Source of the DNA: Deltaproteobacteria bacterium
GTDB taxonomy: Bacteria > Desulfobacterota > BSN033 > UBA1163
Assembly (NCBI GenBank): GCA_016875255.1
Contig: VGRU01000191.1
Span: 1-6,950 of the forward strand
DNA: 6,950 nucleotides
Direction: 5' to 3'
The notes under the pieces were generated by a model. It did no database searches and was not told the origin of the DNA. It saw nothing but the letters and a program-made list of their open reading frames with translations. A program made the translations under genes and the position numbers. Below are positions 4,736 to 6,950 of the stretch, one piece after another; position 1 is the first letter of the stretch; each line of letters opens with the position of its first letter.

Positions 4736-6950
4736 ATGGATGATGAAACTCAAAGAGGAAGGAGCCTTTGGAACGGCATGAAGATTAATAAAAATATCTG
4801 GATCACTTTCGTTTTCCTTCTCTTTTATGTCGGGGTTTGCAGCGGCTCGGAGGAGATCATCCACAAAATCACTGTCCTTGGAAATGTGAAGGTTGAAGAA
4901 GGGGTCATCCGGGCTACAGTGAAGAGCCGGGAAGGAGGGCCATTCTCCGCCGACCAGGTTCGGGAAGATCTCCGCTCCGTCTTCGGTCTGGGCTACTTCT
5001 CCGATGTCCAGGTCGATATCAAGTCAGCCCCGAAGGGCAGAGAGATCATCTTTATTGTAATGGAGAAGCCTTCCATCAAGGAGATCCTCATTACCGGAAA
5101 TCAGAAGGTGAAACTGGACGACATCAAGGAGAAGGTGACCCTGGCCACACGCTCCATTCTCAACCTCGAAAAGGTGAAGGAGAATGGGGAACAGATTCGA
5201 AGACTCTACTTCTCCAAAGGGTATTATGGAGTGAAGGTGGGTCATAAGGTCGACTATCTCGAGACGAATGAAGCGGTGGTCACCTTTCAGATCGAAGAGG
5301 GAGTCAAGGGACATATTAAAAAGATCGTTTTCAAGGGAAACAAGAAGATCAAATCCTCTGAATTGAAAAAGTTTATGCTGACCAAACAGAGGAACATCTT
5401 TTCCATTATCACCAAGACCGGCATCCTCGATGAAGACATCTTGAAAAATGACACCCAGATGCTGACTGCCTATTACATCGACCATGGCTATCTCGATGTG
5501 AAGATCTCCGAGCCGAAGATCGATCTGCAGGATCCGAAAAAGATTCAAATCGAGATCGAGATTACAGAAGGCCCTCAATACCATTTTGGAGAGATCGACT
5601 TCAAGGGAGATATCCTGACCACCAAGGAGGACCTCTTCCGAAGCATCAAGATCAAACGAAACGCCATCTACAGCAACTCAGCCATCCGAAAGGACATTAG
5701 CTCGCTCACTGAAAAATTTGCCAACCAGGGTTATGCGAATGTGGAGGTTGCGCCCGCCACCTCCACGGATGAGAAAAATCTATTGGTCCACCTGACCTTT
5801 GAGATCGAAAAGAAGAAACAGGTTTCCTTTGAAAAGATCCAGATTGTAGGCAACACGAAGACCCGTGACAAGGTGATTCGCCGGGAACTCCGGGTGGCCG
5901 AAGAAGAGCTCTACAGCGCCACCGGCCTCAGCAAGAGCAAGGATCGATTGAAACGGACAGGCTTCTTCAAGGAAGTGGAGTTGACCACCAGCCGGGGAAG
6001 CACGGAGGAGAAAACGAATCTTGAGATCAAGGTCGAGGAGGCGCCCACCGGCGCCATTAGTTTTGGCATCGGTTATAGCTCGATCGAAAACGTGGTGGGC
6101 TCTGCCTCCATCTCGGACCGCAACCTCTTCGGCCTGGGTTACCACGGTGTTCTGAAATTCAGATTGGGTTCGGAGACCAGTGACATCAGGTTCAGTTTCA
6201 CAGACCCCTACTTTCTTGGATATAACTTTGCGGGAGGCATTGACCTCTATCATGAAAACCGCGAATTTGACACATACTCTTACAAGATCACCGGAGGGGC
6301 TCTCCGGTTCGGAAAAGAGTTGACAGAAACCCTACGAGCTGATGCCACGTATAAATTAGAGAAGATCAAGGTCAGTGATGTGAGCCTGGATGCCTCCCGT
6401 TTTGTTAAAGAGCAGGAGGGAGAGAAAGTGACAAGCGCTCTCTCCTTTTCCCTCTCCATGGACACCCGCAATGATTTCTACAATCCGACCAAGGGGGCAC
6501 GGCACAGCCTCTCCATTCAGAATGCGGGAGGGATCCTGGGAGGAGACAACTATTATGTGAAGGGAATGTTGGAAACCAGTTGGTTCTTTCCCCTCCCTCT
6601 GAAAACAGTGCTCAACCTCAGGGGAAAGGTGGGATTCGTCGAACCTTATGGTGGCAGAAAGGTTCCCATCTATGAGAAGTTATATGTCGGCGGACTCCAT
6701 ACCCTCAGGGGATTTGAATACGGCATGGCCGGCCCTTTCGATGTGAACAGAGAACCCCTGGGCGCAAACAAGATGATAAGCTTCCAATCCGAATTAATCT
6801 TTCCCCTTTCCTCGGAAATCGGTCTGAAGGCGGCGATCTTCTGGGATGTGGGTAAGGGATTCGATAAATTCAAAGATATCACGCCATTGAAGACAGGGGT
6901 GGGAGCTGGAATTCGCTGGTTCTCTCCTTTTGGACCTATCCACATTGAAA
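4736..6950 (+). CDS. bamA: Outer membrane assembly factor BamA (3' end cut off by window)
   Basis: BamA is the Omp85-family outer-membrane protein that folds and inserts beta-barrel proteins. The frame is open from ATG 4736 to the window edge, giving 738 residues. A hydrophobic signal segment (WITFVFLLFYVGVCSG, about 22-37) is followed by five POTRA domains at about 41-111, 112-191, 193-281, 283-361 and 363-438. The barrel starts near GAISFGIGYSS (439). Barrel hallmarks are the DRNLFGLG strand, LRGF (657-660; the Omp85 loop-6 [VL]RGF motif) and FWDVGKGFD with Asp704. The last visible segment (TGVGAGIRWFSPFGPIHIE) is normally within about 40 residues of the C-terminus, giving an estimated total near 770-780. 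The stretch after LRGF is short compared with E. coli. ATG 4778, preceded by GGAAGGAG, would give a cleaner signal peptide (MKINKNIWITFVFLL). VGVC does not fit a lipobox. The gene follows lolD by 47 bases, probably in the same operon. Confidence 0.95.
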   Translation, partial: MDDETQRGRSLWNGMKINKNIWITFVFLLFYVGVCSGSEEIIHKITVLGNVKVEEGVIRATVKSREGGPFSADQVREDLRSVFGLGYFSDVQVDIKSAPKGREIIFIVMEKPSIKEILITGNQKVKLDDIKEKVTLATRSILNLEKVKENGEQIRRLYFSKGYYGVKVGHKVDYLETNEAVVTFQIEEGVKGHIKKIVFKGNKKIKSSELKKFMLTKQRNIFSIITKTGILDEDILKNDTQMLTAYYIDHGYLDVKISEPKIDLQDPKKIQIEIEITEGPQYHFGEIDFKGDILTTKEDLFRSIKIKRNAIYSNSAIRKDISSLTEKFANQGYANVEVAPATSTDEKNLLVHLTFEIEKKKQVSFEKIQIVGNTKTRDKVIRRELRVAEEELYSATGLSKSKDRLKRTGFFKEVELTTSRGSTEEKTNLEIKVEEAPTGAISFGIGYSSIENVVGSASISDRNLFGLGYHGVLKFRLGSETSDIRFSFTDPYFLGYNFAGGIDLYHENREFDTYSYKITGGALRFGKELTETLRADATYKLEKIKVSDVSLDASRFVKEQEGEKVTSALSFSLSMDTRNDFYNPTKGARHSLSIQNAGGILGGDNYYVKGMLETSWFFPLPLKTVLNLRGKVGFVEPYGGRKVPIYEKLYVGGLHTLRGFEYGMAGPFDVNREPLGANKMISFQSELIFPLSSEIGLKAAIFWDVGKGFDKFKDITPLKTGVGAGIRWFSPFGPIHIE

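Larger units (their letters stand above)
1587..6950 (+). other. Probable envelope-biogenesis operon
   Basis: The permease, TPR/cNMP protein and lolD overlap by 8 and 4 bases, and bamA follows after 47 bases on the same strand. In deltaproteobacteria this block typically continues into a Skp/OmpH-like chaperone and lipid A genes, which would lie beyond the right edge. No clear sigma-70 promoter could be picked in 1347-1586, so whether lysS shares the transcript is undecided. Confidence 0.7.

Noticed and set aside
4829..4849. Lipoprotein signal in BamA (VGVC)
   Set aside because: Position -1 is Val rather than Gly, Ala or Ser, so it is not a valid lipobox, and BamA proteins are not lipoproteins.
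5024..6253. Minus-strand ORFs of 186 and 157 codons inside bamA
   Set aside because: They are antisense to a continuous, well-conserved BamA frame; their length reflects codon bias of the sense strand.

Overview
The window is a slice of a Gram-negative bacterial chromosome. It carries outer-membrane biogenesis genes directly downstream of a lysyl-tRNA synthetase gene, all on the + strand. By eye the base composition is moderate, roughly half G+C. The gene order lysS, LolC/E-type permease, lolD, bamA is familiar from deltaproteobacteria (Desulfobacterota and relatives, e.g. Geobacter-type genomes). The BamA POTRA-3 wording (GYLDVKISEPK) and the TPR plus cyclic-nucleotide-binding architecture of the middle gene fit that assignment. 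The placement is inference from family knowledge; there is no rRNA or marker tree here.

Layout. 1-1346: lysS, missing roughly its first 50 codons. 1347-1586: a 240-base gap whose second half (about 1420-1571) holds two facing arrays of a degenerate 7-base repeat, CCAAnnn on the left and TTGGnnn on the right, able to fold into a long imperfect hairpin. 1587-2843: LolC/LolE-family permease with a LolC-type Hook motif. 2836-4017: cytoplasmic protein with an N-terminal TPR-like region and two cyclic-nucleotide-binding domains. 4014-4688: LolD ATPase. 4689-4735: short gap with a weak hairpin. 4736-6950: bamA, open at the right edge, with five POTRA domains and most of the beta-barrel.

How they work together. 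LolC/E plus LolD form the inner-membrane ABC machine that extracts lipoproteins and passes them to a periplasmic carrier. BamA inserts beta-barrel proteins into the outer membrane, and its partner Bam proteins are usually lipoproteins that need Lol. The permease, TPR/cNMP protein and LolD genes overlap by 8 and 4 bases, so they are almost certainly co-transcribed and probably translationally coupled.

The main surprise is the tandem cNMP-binding protein set between the two subunits of the Lol transporter. Both of its phosphate-binding cassettes keep the key Glu and Arg, and it has no DNA-binding domain. It is a candidate second-messenger sensor for lipoprotein export or envelope assembly. That role is inferred only from position and domains. 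The second notable item is the heptad-repeat hairpin ending one base before the lolC ribosome-binding site.
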